Positions 1-7,565 are shown, counted from the first letter of the stretch. The stretch: 22,436 bases of DNA from an uncultured Gemmatimonadota bacterium (GCA_946480295.1 CAMLIT010000071.1:1-22436), one strand, 5' to 3'. Made by a program: numbers and translations. The notes: generated by a model not told the origin, from the sequence alone.

Positions 1-2
1 TG

Positions 3-107
3 ACGCACTCGCAGCTCACGAACCCGCTCGTCACCTGCGAGGTGGCGGTCAACACCGGGAATGCGACGGTGCCGGCGGCGGGCGAGGGCGAGCCGGCTTG
101 TAAGTAA
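3..107 (+). CDS. C-terminal fragment of an unknown protein
   Basis: A frame open from the left edge ends at TAA 105-107 and encodes the last 34 residues of a protein. The tail contains two cysteines (TCEVAV and PACK) and is small-residue and Thr/Val rich, as in exported beta-structured proteins, but it is too short to assign a family. This frame is preferred because it has normal amino-acid composition and because an intrinsic terminator follows 24 bases later. The start lies outside the window. Confidence 0.55.
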   Translation, partial: THSQLTNPLVTCEVAVNTGNATVPAAGEGEPACK

Positions 108-131
108 GTCACTCGCTTCACCGTACCACGG

Positions 132-166
132 AGCGGGCCAGCATCTGCTGGCCCGCTCTGCTTTTT
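132..166 (+). terminator. Intrinsic terminator
   Basis: AGCGGGCCAG (132-141) pairs perfectly with CTGGCCCGCT (148-157) around a six-base loop, and a T5 run follows at 162-166. It lies 24 bases after the stop of the partial gene and before the hydrolase gene, so it separates the two transcription units. Confidence 0.85.
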
Positions 167-195
167 CCCTCGTTCTTCCGCGCTCGGGCCGACGA

Positions 196-201
196 TAGCT
201 T
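196..201 (+). promoter_or_regulatory. Possible -10 box, leaderless start of the hydrolase gene
   Basis: TAGCTT lies six bases before the ATG at 208, and there is no purine-rich Shine-Dalgarno sequence. It matches the spacing seen at 4620, 5511 and 21866. No convincing -35 element is visible, so this is only a positional inference. Confidence 0.25.
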
Positions 202-207
202 TCCGCC

Positions 208-1095
208 ATGCCCCCCATCCCCCCGCCGCGCGAGTCGGGATACACGCGCACCACACCGGTCCCGCTGTACTGGGTGCGCCACGGCCGCGCCGGCGCCCCC
301 ACGCTGGTGCTGCTGCACGGCGGCCCGGGCGCCGACCATCGCTATCTCCTCCCGCAGATGCTGCGGCTCGGCGCCGACCACGACCTGCTGCTGTACGACC
401 AGCGCGGCGGCGGCCAGTCGAGGAGCGACGACGATCGCTCGCCGGTGACGTGGCGCAGCCAGGTCGAGGATCTCGCGCGGGTGGCCGCGGAGCTGGGCGT
501 GGAATCTCCGACGCTCGTGGGGTATTCATGGGGTGGACTGCTGGCGCTGCTGTACGCGATGGAGGCGGCGGGCGGGCGGGTCGCGCCGGCACCCAGGCGG
601 ATGGTGCTGATTGACCCGGCGCCCGTCACGCGCCAATATCGGGCGGAGTTCGAGCAGGAGTTCGCCCGGCTTCAGGCCAGCGCGGACGTGCAGGAGCTCC
701 GCGCGGATCTGGCTGCGTCGGGATTGCGGGAGCAGGATCCGGAGGCGTATCGCCATCGCGCCTTCGAGCTGAGCGTGGCCGGCTACTTCGCCGATCCGCG
801 CGCCGCGCGCGACCTCACCCCGTTCCGAGTCACCGGGCGGGTGCAGCAGTCGGTGTGGGACAGCCTCGGCGATTTCGACCTGCTGCAGCCGGGGTTGCTC
901 GATTCGATCCGCTGTCCGGCCATCGTCATCCACGGCCGGCAGGACCCGATTCCACTCGCCTCATCCGAAGGAGTCGCACGCGCCCTCAGCGCAGACCTGA
1001 TCATCCTCGATCACTGCGGCCACGTGCCGTACGTCGAGCAGCCGGAAGCCCTCTTCGCCGCCGTCGAGCGCTTCCTCGCCACCACCGGCGGCTAG
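208..1095 (+). CDS. Alpha/beta hydrolase, proline iminopeptidase type
   Basis: This is a 295-aa serine hydrolase of the alpha/beta fold, probably cytoplasmic because no signal peptide is seen. The oxyanion motif HGGPG is at residues 37-41, DQRGGGQS at 64-71, the nucleophile elbow GYSWGG at 105-110 (Ser107), the acid in HGRQDP (Asp246), and the catalytic His in CGHVPYVEQP (His272). HGGPG together with DQRG is typical of the proline iminopeptidase (S33) branch, which releases N-terminal proline from peptides, but the same signature occurs in esterases and other hydrolases, so the substrate is not certain. It follows a terminator and is 15 bases upstream of the next gene. There is no Shine-Dalgarno sequence; the start was chosen because it begins just before the first conserved strand. 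Confidence 0.88.
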   Translation: MPPIPPPRESGYTRTTPVPLYWVRHGRAGAPTLVLLHGGPGADHRYLLPQMLRLGADHDLLLYDQRGGGQSRSDDDRSPVTWRSQVEDLARVAAELGVESPTLVGYSWGGLLALLYAMEAAGGRVAPAPRRMVLIDPAPVTRQYRAEFEQEFARLQASADVQELRADLAASGLREQDPEAYRHRAFELSVAGYFADPRAARDLTPFRVTGRVQQSVWDSLGDFDLLQPGLLDSIRCPAIVIHGRQDPIPLASSEGVARALSADLIILDHCGHVPYVEQPEALFAAVERFLATTGG

Positions 1096-1110
1096 CCCAC
1101 GAGCCCGCGC

Positions 1111-1566
1111 ATGCCCCACCACGACGACGCCGTCCAGGTCTACCTCACCACGATCGAGCACCAGGGACGCCGATACAATGTGGCCTGCCACGTCGGCTTC
1201 GACGGCATCGAGTACGTGGGGCGCCTCTGGTTCACCGACGAAGCCTGGGAGGACAGCGGCATCCCCGATCGGGCGGCACTTCCCGGCCGCAACCAGGAAG
1301 AGGTGCTCGTGCTCGCCAAACGCCTCACCCAGCAAGAGCTGACGCTGCGCTACCGCCGCGCCCTGGCCGAGAAGCGGCGGTTCGTCAGCCTGCGCAAGGT
1401 CACCGACGAGATCCTCTCCAAGATCCGCTACCTCAACCAGGTGGCCGTCTCCATGCGCGCGGGGCTTCTCGACGTGGACGGCGCCGCGCAGGAGCTCGAG
1501 CTCACCGAGCGCCAGCTTCACGACTGCATCGCGCGCCTGCGCGAGACGGCGGGCGTGGAGGGCTGA
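1111..1566 (+). CDS. Conserved-looking hypothetical protein, 151 aa
   Basis: I do not recognise a family. The first ~45 residues look like a small beta-rich unit (VQVYLTTIEHQGRRYNVACHVGFDG, shown as alternating strands), followed by a segment with acidic and aromatic residues. From about residue 60 the chain is strongly helical and charged, ending in a helix-turn-helix-like stretch (LELTERQLHDCIARLRE, residues ~130-146). No signal peptide, membrane span or metal motif is seen. It lies 15 bases after the hydrolase and 18 bases before polX, so it is probably co-transcribed with the repair genes. Codon use is that of a real gene (GC-rich third positions). A regulatory or nucleic-acid-binding role is possible but not shown. 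Confidence 0.75.
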   Translation: MPHHDDAVQVYLTTIEHQGRRYNVACHVGFDGIEYVGRLWFTDEAWEDSGIPDRAALPGRNQEEVLVLAKRLTQQELTLRYRRALAEKRRFVSLRKVTDEILSKIRYLNQVAVSMRAGLLDVDGAAQELELTERQLHDCIARLRETAGVEG

Positions 1567-1584
1567 GCGGGTCGGCGCCGGGCG

Positions 1585-3318
1585 ATGGACTCCAGGACCG
1601 CGGCGCACGTCCTGTCGCAGATCTCGGCCTATCTCGAGCTCGCCGGGGACAATCCATTCAAGGCTCGCGCGTACAAGCAGGCGGCACGCGGCATACTGTC
1701 CACCGGCGCGGACGACCTCGGCGACCTCCTCCGATCGGGGGCGCTCGAAGAGGTGCCCGGCGTCGGTCCCGCCACCCTCGCCGTCATCCGCGACCTCGTC
1801 GCGACCGGCGAGTCGCGCCTCCTCGAGCAGCTTCGTGAGCAGGTGCCGGAAGGGCTGCTCGAGCTGCTGAAGGTCCCGGGGCTCGGCACGGCGAAGATCC
1901 ACAAGCTGCACGAGGAGCTGGGGATCGAGAGCGTGGACGACCTCGAGGCGGCGGCGCGCGACGGCCGCGTCGCGAAGCTGCCGCGCTACGGTCCGAAGAC
2001 CGCCGAGAAGATCCTCCGCGGCATCGCCTTCATGAAGGCGTCGGGCGTCCTCGTGCTGTATCGCCACGCCATCGTGCAGGCGGAGGCGCTGCTCGCGGAG
2101 GTGCGGGCGCACCCGGACGTGGCGCGCGCCGAGATCACCGGCTCGATCCGCCGCCGCCTGGAGGTCGTTGGCGACGTGGACATCGTCGCCGCGTGCACGG
2201 CTCCCGCGGAGAAGGTCGCCGCGTCGTTCGCGCGAGTGAGCGGGGTGCGCGAGGCCAGCGGCGTCGGCGGGCCGGCGGTGCGGCTCGGGTACGTGGACGG
2301 CACCACGCTAGACCTCACGTGCGTACCCCCGGAGCGATTCGCCGCCGCCCTCTGGCGGACCACGGGCGCCGCCGACCACGTGCTGCGCGTGCGCGAGCGC
2401 CTCGCCACGCGCGGCCTCTCCGTGCATGACGACGCGCTGCACGACGAGGCGGGCGGGATCGTCCCCGTCCCCGACGAGGCGGCGCTCTACGCCGCGGCGG
2501 GGCTGGCGTACGTCGAGCCGGAGCTGCGCGAGGGACACGGCGAGGTGGAGGCGGCCGCCGGCGGCGGGCTCCCGCGCCTCGTCGACGTCGGCGACGTCCG
2601 CGGCGTCCTCCACTGCCACTCCGACTACTCCGACGGAAAGGAGTCGATCGCGGCGCTCGCCGCCGCGGCGCGCGAGCGCGGCTGGGACTATCTCGGCATC
2701 TCCGATCACTCCGAATCGGCGTTCTACGCCGGCGGCCTGACGCGCGAGCGCGTGCTCGAGCAGCACGACGAGATCGACGAGGTGAACGCGTCGCTGAAGG
2801 GCTTCCGCGTGCTCAAGGGGATCGAGTGCGACATCCGCCCCGACGGCCGCCTCGACTACGACGAGTCGCTCCTCGACCGCTTCGACTACGTCATCGGCTC
2901 CGTGCACTCCCGCTTCTCGATGGGCGAGCGGGAGATGACCGAGCGCGTGCTGTCCGCGCTCGACGACCCGCACCTGACGATCCTCGGCCACCCCACGGGG
3001 CGCCTCCTGCTCTCCCGCGAGGCATACGCCGTCGATCTCGATGCGGTGCTCGCGCGCGCGGCGGAGGTCGGGGCGGCCGTGGAGCTGAACTGCGATCCGT
3101 ACCGCATGGACCTCGACTGGCGCTGGCTGCGGCAGGCGACGGCGCTCGGGGCGAGCGTCGAGATCGGGCCCGACGCACATTCCAGCCTGGGGCTGGACAA
3201 CGTGGCGCGCTTCGGGATCGGCGCGGCGCGCAAGGGATGGCTCGAGGCGAAGGACATTCTCAACGCGCGGTCGGCGCGCGACGTCGTCGCGTTCGCCCGG
3301 CGGCGCAGGCGACACTGA
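1585..3318 (+). CDS. polX: DNA polymerase/3'-5' exonuclease PolX
   Basis: A 577-aa family X DNA polymerase of the bacterial type, acting in gap filling during base-excision repair. Helix-hairpin-helix segments with VPGVGP (57-62) and VPGLGT (97-102) bind DNA. The nucleotidyltransferase core has GSIRRR (186-191), the metal aspartates in GDVDIV (Asp197, Asp199) and a third in LDLTCVPPE (Asp243), then TTGAADH. The C-terminal PHP domain (from ~340) keeps the metal ligands: HCHSD (343-347), SDH (373-375), GIECD (412-416), SVHSRF (439-444), GHPTG (468-472) and GPDAHSS (528-534). It should therefore retain Mn-dependent 3'-5' exonuclease activity. Length is normal for the family. It is followed 14 bases later by nth, a functionally matching repair gene. 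Confidence 0.96.
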   Translation: MDSRTAAHVLSQISAYLELAGDNPFKARAYKQAARGILSTGADDLGDLLRSGALEEVPGVGPATLAVIRDLVATGESRLLEQLREQVPEGLLELLKVPGLGTAKIHKLHEELGIESVDDLEAAARDGRVAKLPRYGPKTAEKILRGIAFMKASGVLVLYRHAIVQAEALLAEVRAHPDVARAEITGSIRRRLEVVGDVDIVAACTAPAEKVAASFARVSGVREASGVGGPAVRLGYVDGTTLDLTCVPPERFAAALWRTTGAADHVLRVRERLATRGLSVHDDALHDEAGGIVPVPDEAALYAAAGLAYVEPELREGHGEVEAAAGGGLPRLVDVGDVRGVLHCHSDYSDGKESIAALAAAARERGWDYLGISDHSESAFYAGGLTRERVLEQHDEIDEVNASLKGFRVLKGIECDIRPDGRLDYDESLLDRFDYVIGSVHSRFSMGEREMTERVLSALDDPHLTILGHPTGRLLLSREAYAVDLDAVLARAAEVGAAVELNCDPYRMDLDWRWLRQATALGASVEIGPDAHSSLGLDNVARFGIGAARKGWLEAKDILNARSARDVVAFARRRRRH

Positions 3319-3332
3319 CCAGGAGCAGCGGC

Positions 3333-4073
3333 ATGGCGGCGAAGAAGAGCGCGGTGCGCAAGGCGGCGAAGAAGGCGGCGACCAGGGCACCGAAGCCGGC
3401 GAAGAAGGGCGCGCGTCCCTCCATGGCGGGGGCGCGGAAGGCGCCGGCGGCGCAGCGCGCGCCCGAGATCTTCGCCCGCCTCCGCCGCGCCTATCCGGAT
3501 GCGCACTGCGCGCTCGACTTCCGCAACCCGTACGAGCTGCTCGTCGCGACCATCCTCAGCGCGCAGTGCACGGACAAGCGCGTCAACATGGTGACCCCGG
3601 CGCTGTTCGCGAAGTATCCCGACGCCGCGGCGCTCGCCGCCGCCCGGCCGGAGGAGCTGGAGGACATGATCCGCAGCACGGGCTTCTTCCGCAGCAAGGC
3701 GAAGAGCCTCCTCGGCATGGCCAACGCGGTCGTGGACCGGCACGACGCGCGGATCCCGGAGACGATGGAGGAGCTGGTGAAGCTCCCAGGGGTGGGGCGC
3801 AAGACCGCGAACGTCATCCTCGGCAACGCCTTCGACCGCAACGAGGGCGTCGTGGTGGACACCCACGTGTCGCGCGTCGGCCACCGCCTCGGGCTGACGA
3901 AGCACACCGACGCGGTCAAGATCGAGCTGGACCTGATGCCCCTCTTCCCGCGAGAGGACTGGACGCTGCTGGCGCACCTGCTCATCGAGCACGGTCGCCA
4001 GGTCTGCGTGGCCCGGAAGCCGAGATGCCCCGAATGTGTGCTGAACGACATCTGTCCGTCGTCCAGTGTGTAG
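3333..4073 (+). CDS. nth: Endonuclease III
   Basis: A 246-aa DNA glycosylase/AP lyase that removes oxidised pyrimidines and cleaves the abasic site. The HhH motif LPGVGRKTAN (151-160) carries the catalytic Lys157, and VVDTHV carries Asp176. The iron-sulfur loop C-X6-C-X2-C-X5-C is intact (Cys225, 232, 235, 241). ATG 3333 was chosen because AGGAG sits at 3321-3325, although the frame is open further upstream. The first ~45 residues are an extra Lys/Ala/Arg-rich tail, like histone H1 tails, preceding the usual enzyme core. The gene starts 14 bases after polX, so the two repair enzymes probably share a transcript. Confidence 0.96.
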   Translation: MAAKKSAVRKAAKKAATRAPKPAKKGARPSMAGARKAPAAQRAPEIFARLRRAYPDAHCALDFRNPYELLVATILSAQCTDKRVNMVTPALFAKYPDAAALAAARPEELEDMIRSTGFFRSKAKSLLGMANAVVDRHDARIPETMEELVKLPGVGRKTANVILGNAFDRNEGVVVDTHVSRVGHRLGLTKHTDAVKIELDLMPLFPREDWTLLAHLLIEHGRQVCVARKPRCPECVLNDICPSSSV

Positions 4074-4115
4074 GCCGCCGACGGCCTCCATTCGACTCCA
4101 GTTCTTCCGATCGTC

Positions 4116-4595
4116 ATGCGCATTCTTCCCGCCGCCCTCGTCGTTCTCGCCGCCGCGTGCTCCTCGTCACAACCGGAGACCACCCCGGTGCCGGAGAACG
4201 CGCCCGCACGCATGGCCTCGCCGGTCCGCTACGGCGACTGCGTGGAGGCACGGCGTCAGGCCGCGCTCAAGAACGACCTCGAGGTGGATCGGCTCCCCAC
4301 GCCCGTTCGCTACGAGCCGCCGCCGATCCCGCGGCTGAGGCACTACCCCAAGGGCGTGTTCGGCCACGGCACCTCGGAGGTCCGCATCCAGGTGCTCGTC
4401 GACACGCTCGGGCACCCGGACATGCGCACCTTCACCGTGGTGAAGAGCACGCATCCGTGGCTGTCGAAGACGATCCGCCGCTCGGTGTCCCGGTGGCGCT
4501 TCCATCCCGCCGAGCTCGCCGGGTGCAAGGTGCCCCGCGTCTTCAAGTTCGCCGTGGTCTCGCCGCCGCGCGGGGACTCCAACGGGGGCGAGTGA
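4116..4595 (+). CDS. Putative lipoprotein with TonB C-terminal-like domain
   Basis: A 159-aa exported protein. Residues 1-14 form a hydrophobic signal with a possible lipidation cysteine at 15 (LAAAC; the box lacks the usual Leu at -3, so lipidation is uncertain). A Pro/Ser-rich linker follows. Residues ~90-150 ([20 protein letters not shown] ... [14 protein letters not shown]) have the strand-helix-strand pattern of the TonB C-terminal domain, including the W-x-F-x-P-A motif before the last strands. No transmembrane anchor or long proline arm of a true TonB is present, so this is a free periplasmic or membrane-attached relative of unknown partner. It lies 42 bases after nth and 37 before the cyclophilin gene. 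Confidence 0.75.
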   Translation: MRILPAALVVLAAACSSSQPETTPVPENAPARMASPVRYGDCVEARRQAALKNDLEVDRLPTPVRYEPPPIPRLRHYPKGVFGHGTSEVRIQVLVDTLGHPDMRTFTVVKSTHPWLSKTIRRSVSRWRFHPAELAGCKVPRVFKFAVVSPPRGDSNGGE

Positions 4596-4619
4596 CCTGC
4601 GCGCCGGCGCGCCCCCCGC

Positions 4620-4625
4620 TAGTTT
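4620..4625 (+). promoter_or_regulatory. Possible -10 box, leaderless start of the cyclophilin gene
   Basis: TAGTTT stands seven bases before ATG 4633 in an otherwise G/C-dominated stretch, and no Shine-Dalgarno sequence is present. A transcript would begin at or next to the start codon. No clear -35 box is seen. Confidence 0.35.
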
Positions 4626-4632
4626 TCGCGCC

Positions 4633-5091
4633 ATGAAGAAAGCCACCTTCGAGACCAATCGCGGCACCATCGTCGCGGAGCTGTACGACAAGGAAGCGCC
4701 GAACACCGTCGCCAACTTCGAGAAGCTGGCCAACTCCGGCTTCTACGACGGCGTGAAGTTCCACCGCGTCATCCCCGATTTCGTGGTCCAGGGCGGCGAT
4801 CCGCTGTCGCGCGACCTCCCGGCGGGCGACCCGCGCATCGGCACGGGCGGGCCGGGCTACAAGATCAAGTGCGAGACCGCCGGCAACCCGCACAAGCACG
4901 ACAAGGGCGCGCTGTCCATGGCCCACGCGGGGAAGGACACCGGCGGCAGCCAGTTCTTCATCGTCCTCGACGACGCCAACTGCCGCCACCTCAACGGCGT
5001 GCACACGGTGTTCGGCAAGGTCGTCCAGGGACTGGACGTGCTGGACAAGATCCAGAAGAACGACGTCATGAACTCGGTGCGCGTCGCCTGA
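4633..5091 (+). CDS. Peptidyl-prolyl cis-trans isomerase, cyclophilin type
   Basis: A 152-aa single-domain cyclophilin that accelerates prolyl bond isomerisation during folding. It has no signal peptide, so it is probably cytoplasmic (PpiB-like). Conserved motifs are [16 protein letters not shown] (42-57, catalytic Arg45), GGSQFFI (104-110) and [14 protein letters not shown] (120-133). Position 124 is His where human cyclophilin A has the cyclosporin-contacting Trp, as is usual in bacterial members. Between residues 58 and 80 there is a loop ([17 protein letters not shown]) that fits the family. It begins after a possible leaderless promoter and is followed 31 bases later by a small membrane-protein gene. 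Confidence 0.95.
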   Translation: MKKATFETNRGTIVAELYDKEAPNTVANFEKLANSGFYDGVKFHRVIPDFVVQGGDPLSRDLPAGDPRIGTGGPGYKIKCETAGNPHKHDKGALSMAHAGKDTGGSQFFIVLDDANCRHLNGVHTVFGKVVQGLDVLDKIQKNDVMNSVRVA

Positions 5092-5122
5092 CGCGCCGCC
5101 CTCACGCACCCGTTCCACGCAC

Positions 5123-5293
5123 ATGAGCACGAACCCCACCGATCACGTCACCGATCACGGCTCCGATCTCGGCGCGGCCTACACGGGCCTCGTCGTCGGC
5201 GCGATCGTCCTCTTCATCGTCCTGTTCGGCATCGTCAAGCTCACGGCGGCGCACTACCAGCACGAGAAGCCGGCAGCGACCGCGCAGGGCTAG
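5123..5293 (+). CDS. Small single-span membrane protein, 56 aa
   Basis: ATG 5123 to TAG 5291-5293 encodes 56 residues: a hydrophilic His/Asp-rich N-terminus (two TDH/TDHG repeats), one strong membrane helix at about residues 20-41 (AYTGLVVGAIVLFIVLFGIV), and a short basic/polar C-terminus. Membrane-helix codons and the clean stop support a real gene. I cannot assign a function; small subunits of respiratory complexes have similar size and shape, but no specific motif supports that. No clear Shine-Dalgarno sequence precedes it, and it lies 31 bases after the cyclophilin gene. Confidence 0.6.
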   Translation: MSTNPTDHVTDHGSDLGAAYTGLVVGAIVLFIVLFGIVKLTAAHYQHEKPAATAQG

Positions 5294-5352
5294 CGCGCGC
5301 GCGTGCGCCGTCGCTCAGTCCCGCAAGACGGTTCGAGAACAGAAACGGTTCG

Positions 5353-5406
5353 AGGTCGGTCAGTCCCGCCGCGACAGGCCTGTCGTGGCGCGGGACTGAC
5401 CGACCT
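5353..5406. repeat. 54-bp near-perfect inverted repeat
   Basis: The 17-base arm AGGTCGGTCAGTCCCGC (5353-5369) is perfectly complementary to 5390-5406. The interior contains the 14-base palindrome CGACAGGCCTGTCG (5372-5385), so the whole element folds into one long hairpin with a small bulge. The 230-base gap 5294-5523 holds six copies of GCGGGAC or its complement (5318, 5363, 5390, 5435, 5472, 5485) and two copies of ACGGTTCGAG. No T-run follows, so it is not a classical terminator. I see no gene in this gap. Confidence 0.8.
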
Positions 5407-5510
5407 TCACGCGTCCGGACAGAGAGGCGTCAGGGCGGGACTCCCGCACATGCCGCCAGAGGGGCGTGAGCGCGGGACGTCGGCGCGGGACCCTCTGACC
5501 ACACCAGGCG

Positions 5511-5516
5511 TATACA
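5511..5516 (+). promoter_or_regulatory. Probable -10 box, leaderless start of the HD gene
   Basis: TATACA (4 to 5 matches to TATAAT) lies seven bases before ATG 5524, so transcription would begin at or one base before the start codon. The surrounding bases TATACATCATCACATG form an A/T-rich island and there is no Shine-Dalgarno sequence. A -35 element is not evident. Confidence 0.45.
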
Positions 5517-5523
5517 TCATCAC

Positions 5524-6129
5524 ATGCCCACCACCGCCCTCCCGTCGCGGGCCGATGCGCTCGCGCTCGTGCACGAGTTCACCGCGTCCGAATCGCTCCG
5601 CAAGCACATGCTGGCCGTGGAGGCCGCGATGCGCGCCTACGCCGGACGATTCGACGCGGATCCGGAGCGGTGGGGGCTCGCGGGGCTGATCCACGACTTC
5701 GACTACGAGCGCTACCCCAACGACGCCCACTCCGCCACCGACGAGCACCCGGCGTGGGGCGTCCGCTACCTTCGCGAGCGGGGCTGGCCGGACGACATCC
5801 TGCAGGCGATCCTCGGCCACGCGGCCTACTGCAACGTGCCGCGCGAGACGCCGATGGCGAAGACGCTCTTCGCCGTCGACGAGCTGACGGGGCTCATCAC
5901 CGCGACCGCGCTCGTGAAGCCGTCGCGGAGCGTGAACGACGTGGACGCGCGCTCCGTCCGGAAGAAGATGAAGGACAAGGCGTTCGCCCGCGGCGTCAGT
6001 CGCGACGACGTGATCCTCGGCGCGCAGGCGCTGGGGGTCGACCTGGACGAGCACATCCAGTTCGTGATCGAGGCGATGCGCGGCGCCGCGGCCGACATCG
6101 GCCTGGCCGGGGTACCGAGCGCGGGATGA
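5524..6129 (+). CDS. HD-domain phosphohydrolase
   Basis: A 201-aa metal-dependent hydrolase of the HD superfamily. The putative metal ligands are His28 (LRKHMLAVE), His57-Asp58 (GLIHDFDYE), His99 (ILGHAAY) and Asp119 (FAVDELTGL), in the order H...HD...D expected of the fold. The HDFDYERYP and HAAYCN patterns resemble the stand-alone HDIG-type proteins of bacteria whose substrates (nucleotides or phosphate esters) are mostly unknown. No signal peptide or membrane span is visible. It is preceded by a repeat-rich gap and a probable leaderless promoter, and followed after 64-73 bases by the sigma-factor gene. Confidence 0.88.
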   Translation: MPTTALPSRADALALVHEFTASESLRKHMLAVEAAMRAYAGRFDADPERWGLAGLIHDFDYERYPNDAHSATDEHPAWGVRYLRERGWPDDILQAILGHAAYCNVPRETPMAKTLFAVDELTGLITATALVKPSRSVNDVDARSVRKKMKDKAFARGVSRDDVILGAQALGVDLDEHIQFVIEAMRGAAADIGLAGVPSAG

Positions 6130-6202
6130 GGGGAGCACCGGTCGATGGTCAACGCTTTCGCCCGCCCGGCCGTTTACCAATCGACAGCCTCGGGTGACCG
6201 GG

Positions 6203-6796
6203 ATGACCGCAGCGCCAGCCATACGAGCCGCCCCCGCCATGCCCTCGCCGGCTGACGCGGGGAAGGTGCACGAGCGCTCGCTCGTGGTGCGTGCCCAGCA
6301 CGGGGACGGCGATGCCTTCGCCGCGCTCGTGCGGCTGCACCAGCGACGGGCGTACGCCGTGGCGCGCGCGATCGTCCTGACGCACGAGGATGCGGAGGAC
6401 GCCGTCCAGGAGGGGTTCCTCCACGCCTATCGGGCGCTGGATCGCTTCCTCCCGGATCAGCCCTTCGGCGCGTGGCTGTACCGCATCATGGCCAACGCGT
6501 CGCTCGACCTGGTGCGGCGGCGGAAGGTCCGCGATGCCGACGAGCTGCCCGACACCGTCCCGGTTCCGTTCCGCGATCCGGGGGAGTCGGACGAGCTGCG
6601 GCGGCGGCTGCGTGAGGCGCTGGCGACGCTGGCGCCCCGGCAGCGCGCGGTGATCGTGCTGCACGACATCGAAGGCTTCACCCATGGCGAGATCGGCGCG
6701 ATGCTCGGCATCCCGGAAGGCACCGCCCGTTCGGACCTGCACCACGCGCGGGCCGCGCTGCGAAAGATCCTGAAAGACGTTCGGAGCGACCTATGA
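6203..6796 (+). CDS. ECF-type RNA polymerase sigma factor
   Basis: A 197-aa group 4 sigma factor. Region 2 spans about residues 35-107, with DAEDAVQEGFLHAYRAL binding core polymerase and the -10 element, and region 4 spans about 135-190, with LAPRQRAVIVLHDIEGFTHGEIGAMLGIPEGTARSDLHHARAALRK seen as a standard helix-turn-helix (residues 143-187). A short linker replaces region 3. The start is uncertain: GTG 6194, ATG 6203 and ATG 6239 are all possible, and the conserved core begins after the last. The stop overlaps the next start as ATGA, so sigma factor and downstream membrane protein are translationally coupled. Confidence 0.93.
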   Translation: MTAAPAIRAAPAMPSPADAGKVHERSLVVRAQHGDGDAFAALVRLHQRRAYAVARAIVLTHEDAEDAVQEGFLHAYRALDRFLPDQPFGAWLYRIMANASLDLVRRRKVRDADELPDTVPVPFRDPGESDELRRRLREALATLAPRQRAVIVLHDIEGFTHGEIGAMLGIPEGTARSDLHHARAALRKILKDVRSDL

Positions 6797-7158
6797 CCGA
6801 TCTCAGGCTGTACCCCAACGACGGGGACGACGAGGTGACGCGGGGGCTGCGCGAGATCTACGCGGCGCCCGCGGACGAGGCCTACTGGAACGAGCTCGAG
6901 GCCAGGGTCATGGAGCGGATCCATCACGTGGATCTCGGCTGGTGGGCGGAGCTGGACCGCTGGGTGCGGCCGGCGCTCGTCGCGGCGGTGCTGCTCATCG
7001 TCGCCGCGAGCCTGGCGGTGGCGCACGCGCGGCAGGACGACACCCAGATCGCGTACGAGAACATCCTCACCCCCATCCCCGTTCCCGTGGAGACCGCCGT
7101 GCGTCCGATGCTGCAGAGCGATCGTGACGCCACGCTGCGGTTCGTACTCGGCCGGTGA
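6793..7158 (+). CDS. Putative membrane anti-sigma factor
   Basis: A 121-aa protein with an acidic, helical N-terminal part (residues 1-57), one membrane span at about 59-78 (RPALVAAVLLIVAASLAVAH), and a ~40-residue exterior tail. Its 4-base overlap with the ECF sigma gene and its topology fit an anti-sigma factor that holds the sigma factor at the inner membrane. The N-terminus lacks the HxxxCxxC zinc motif of ZAS-type anti-sigma factors, so this is either a non-zinc type or only an accessory membrane protein. The assignment rests on position and topology, not on a recognised domain. Confidence 0.7.
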   Translation: MTDLRLYPNDGDDEVTRGLREIYAAPADEAYWNELEARVMERIHHVDLGWWAELDRWVRPALVAAVLLIVAASLAVAHARQDDTQIAYENILTPIPVPVETAVRPMLQSDRDATLRFVLGR

Positions 7159-7190
7159 CCACGCCCTCGCACCCACCCCGGAGATCCCTG

Positions 7191-7565
7191 ATGCAGCGCT
7201 CCAAACAACAGGCGCTGATGTTCCTGCTCGGAGCCGTCCTCGTCGGCGGCGTCCTGGGCTTTTCCGCCGACCGCGTTCTCGGACGTGCCGACGGTCACCG
7301 CGTCTGGGCGAGCCGCGAGCGCATGTATGACGACCTCGGGCTCTCCACCGGGCAGCGTACGGCGATGGACTCGACGATCGACGCGCGCCACCAGCAGATC
7401 GAAGCGCTCCTCGCGCCGCTCAAGCCGCAGTTCGACTCGATCCGCAGCAGCGCGCACGAGCAGTTCCGGCGGATCATGACCCCCGAGCAGTGGGCGAAAT
7501 TCGAGGCGCGCGAACGGCAGGACTCCGTGCGCCGCGCCCAGGCACACATGGCGAGAGGACAGTAG
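7191..7565 (+). CDS. Spy/CpxP-like periplasmic protein
   Basis: A 124-aa protein with an N-terminal hydrophobic signal or anchor (about residues 8-25) and a helical, charged exported part. LGLSTGQRTAMDSTIDARHQ (49-68) and RIMTPEQWAKFEAR (95-108) resemble the two LTxxQ-type repeats of the Spy/CpxP/heavy-metal sensor group, which bind unfolded proteins or restrain stress sensors in the periplasm. ATG 7191 was chosen because GGAG at 7180-7183 precedes it; an alternative GTG at 7155 overlaps the previous stop. It sits between the anti-sigma candidate and the TolC gene, supporting an envelope-stress role. Confidence 0.75.
   Translation: MQRSKQQALMFLLGAVLVGGVLGFSADRVLGRADGHRVWASRERMYDDLGLSTGQRTAMDSTIDARHQQIEALLAPLKPQFDSIRSSAHEQFRRIMTPEQWAKFEARERQDSVRRAQAHMARGQ

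Noticed and set aside
961..2112. 383-residue minus-strand open frame over the unknown gene and polX
   Set aside because: The plus strand has polX motifs in order, while the minus-strand product is repetitive Arg/Ala/Leu/Asp without motif or start signal.
5294..5523. CRISPR array or transposon end
   Set aside because: The repeats are short, irregularly spaced and mixed in orientation, with no uniform spacers, cas gene, transposase or target-site duplication visible.
5303..5689. 128-residue frame starting GTG in the repeat-rich gap
   Set aside because: It runs through the 54-bp inverted repeat and overlaps the HD gene in another frame, with a Pro/Arg/Ser-rich product and no domain.
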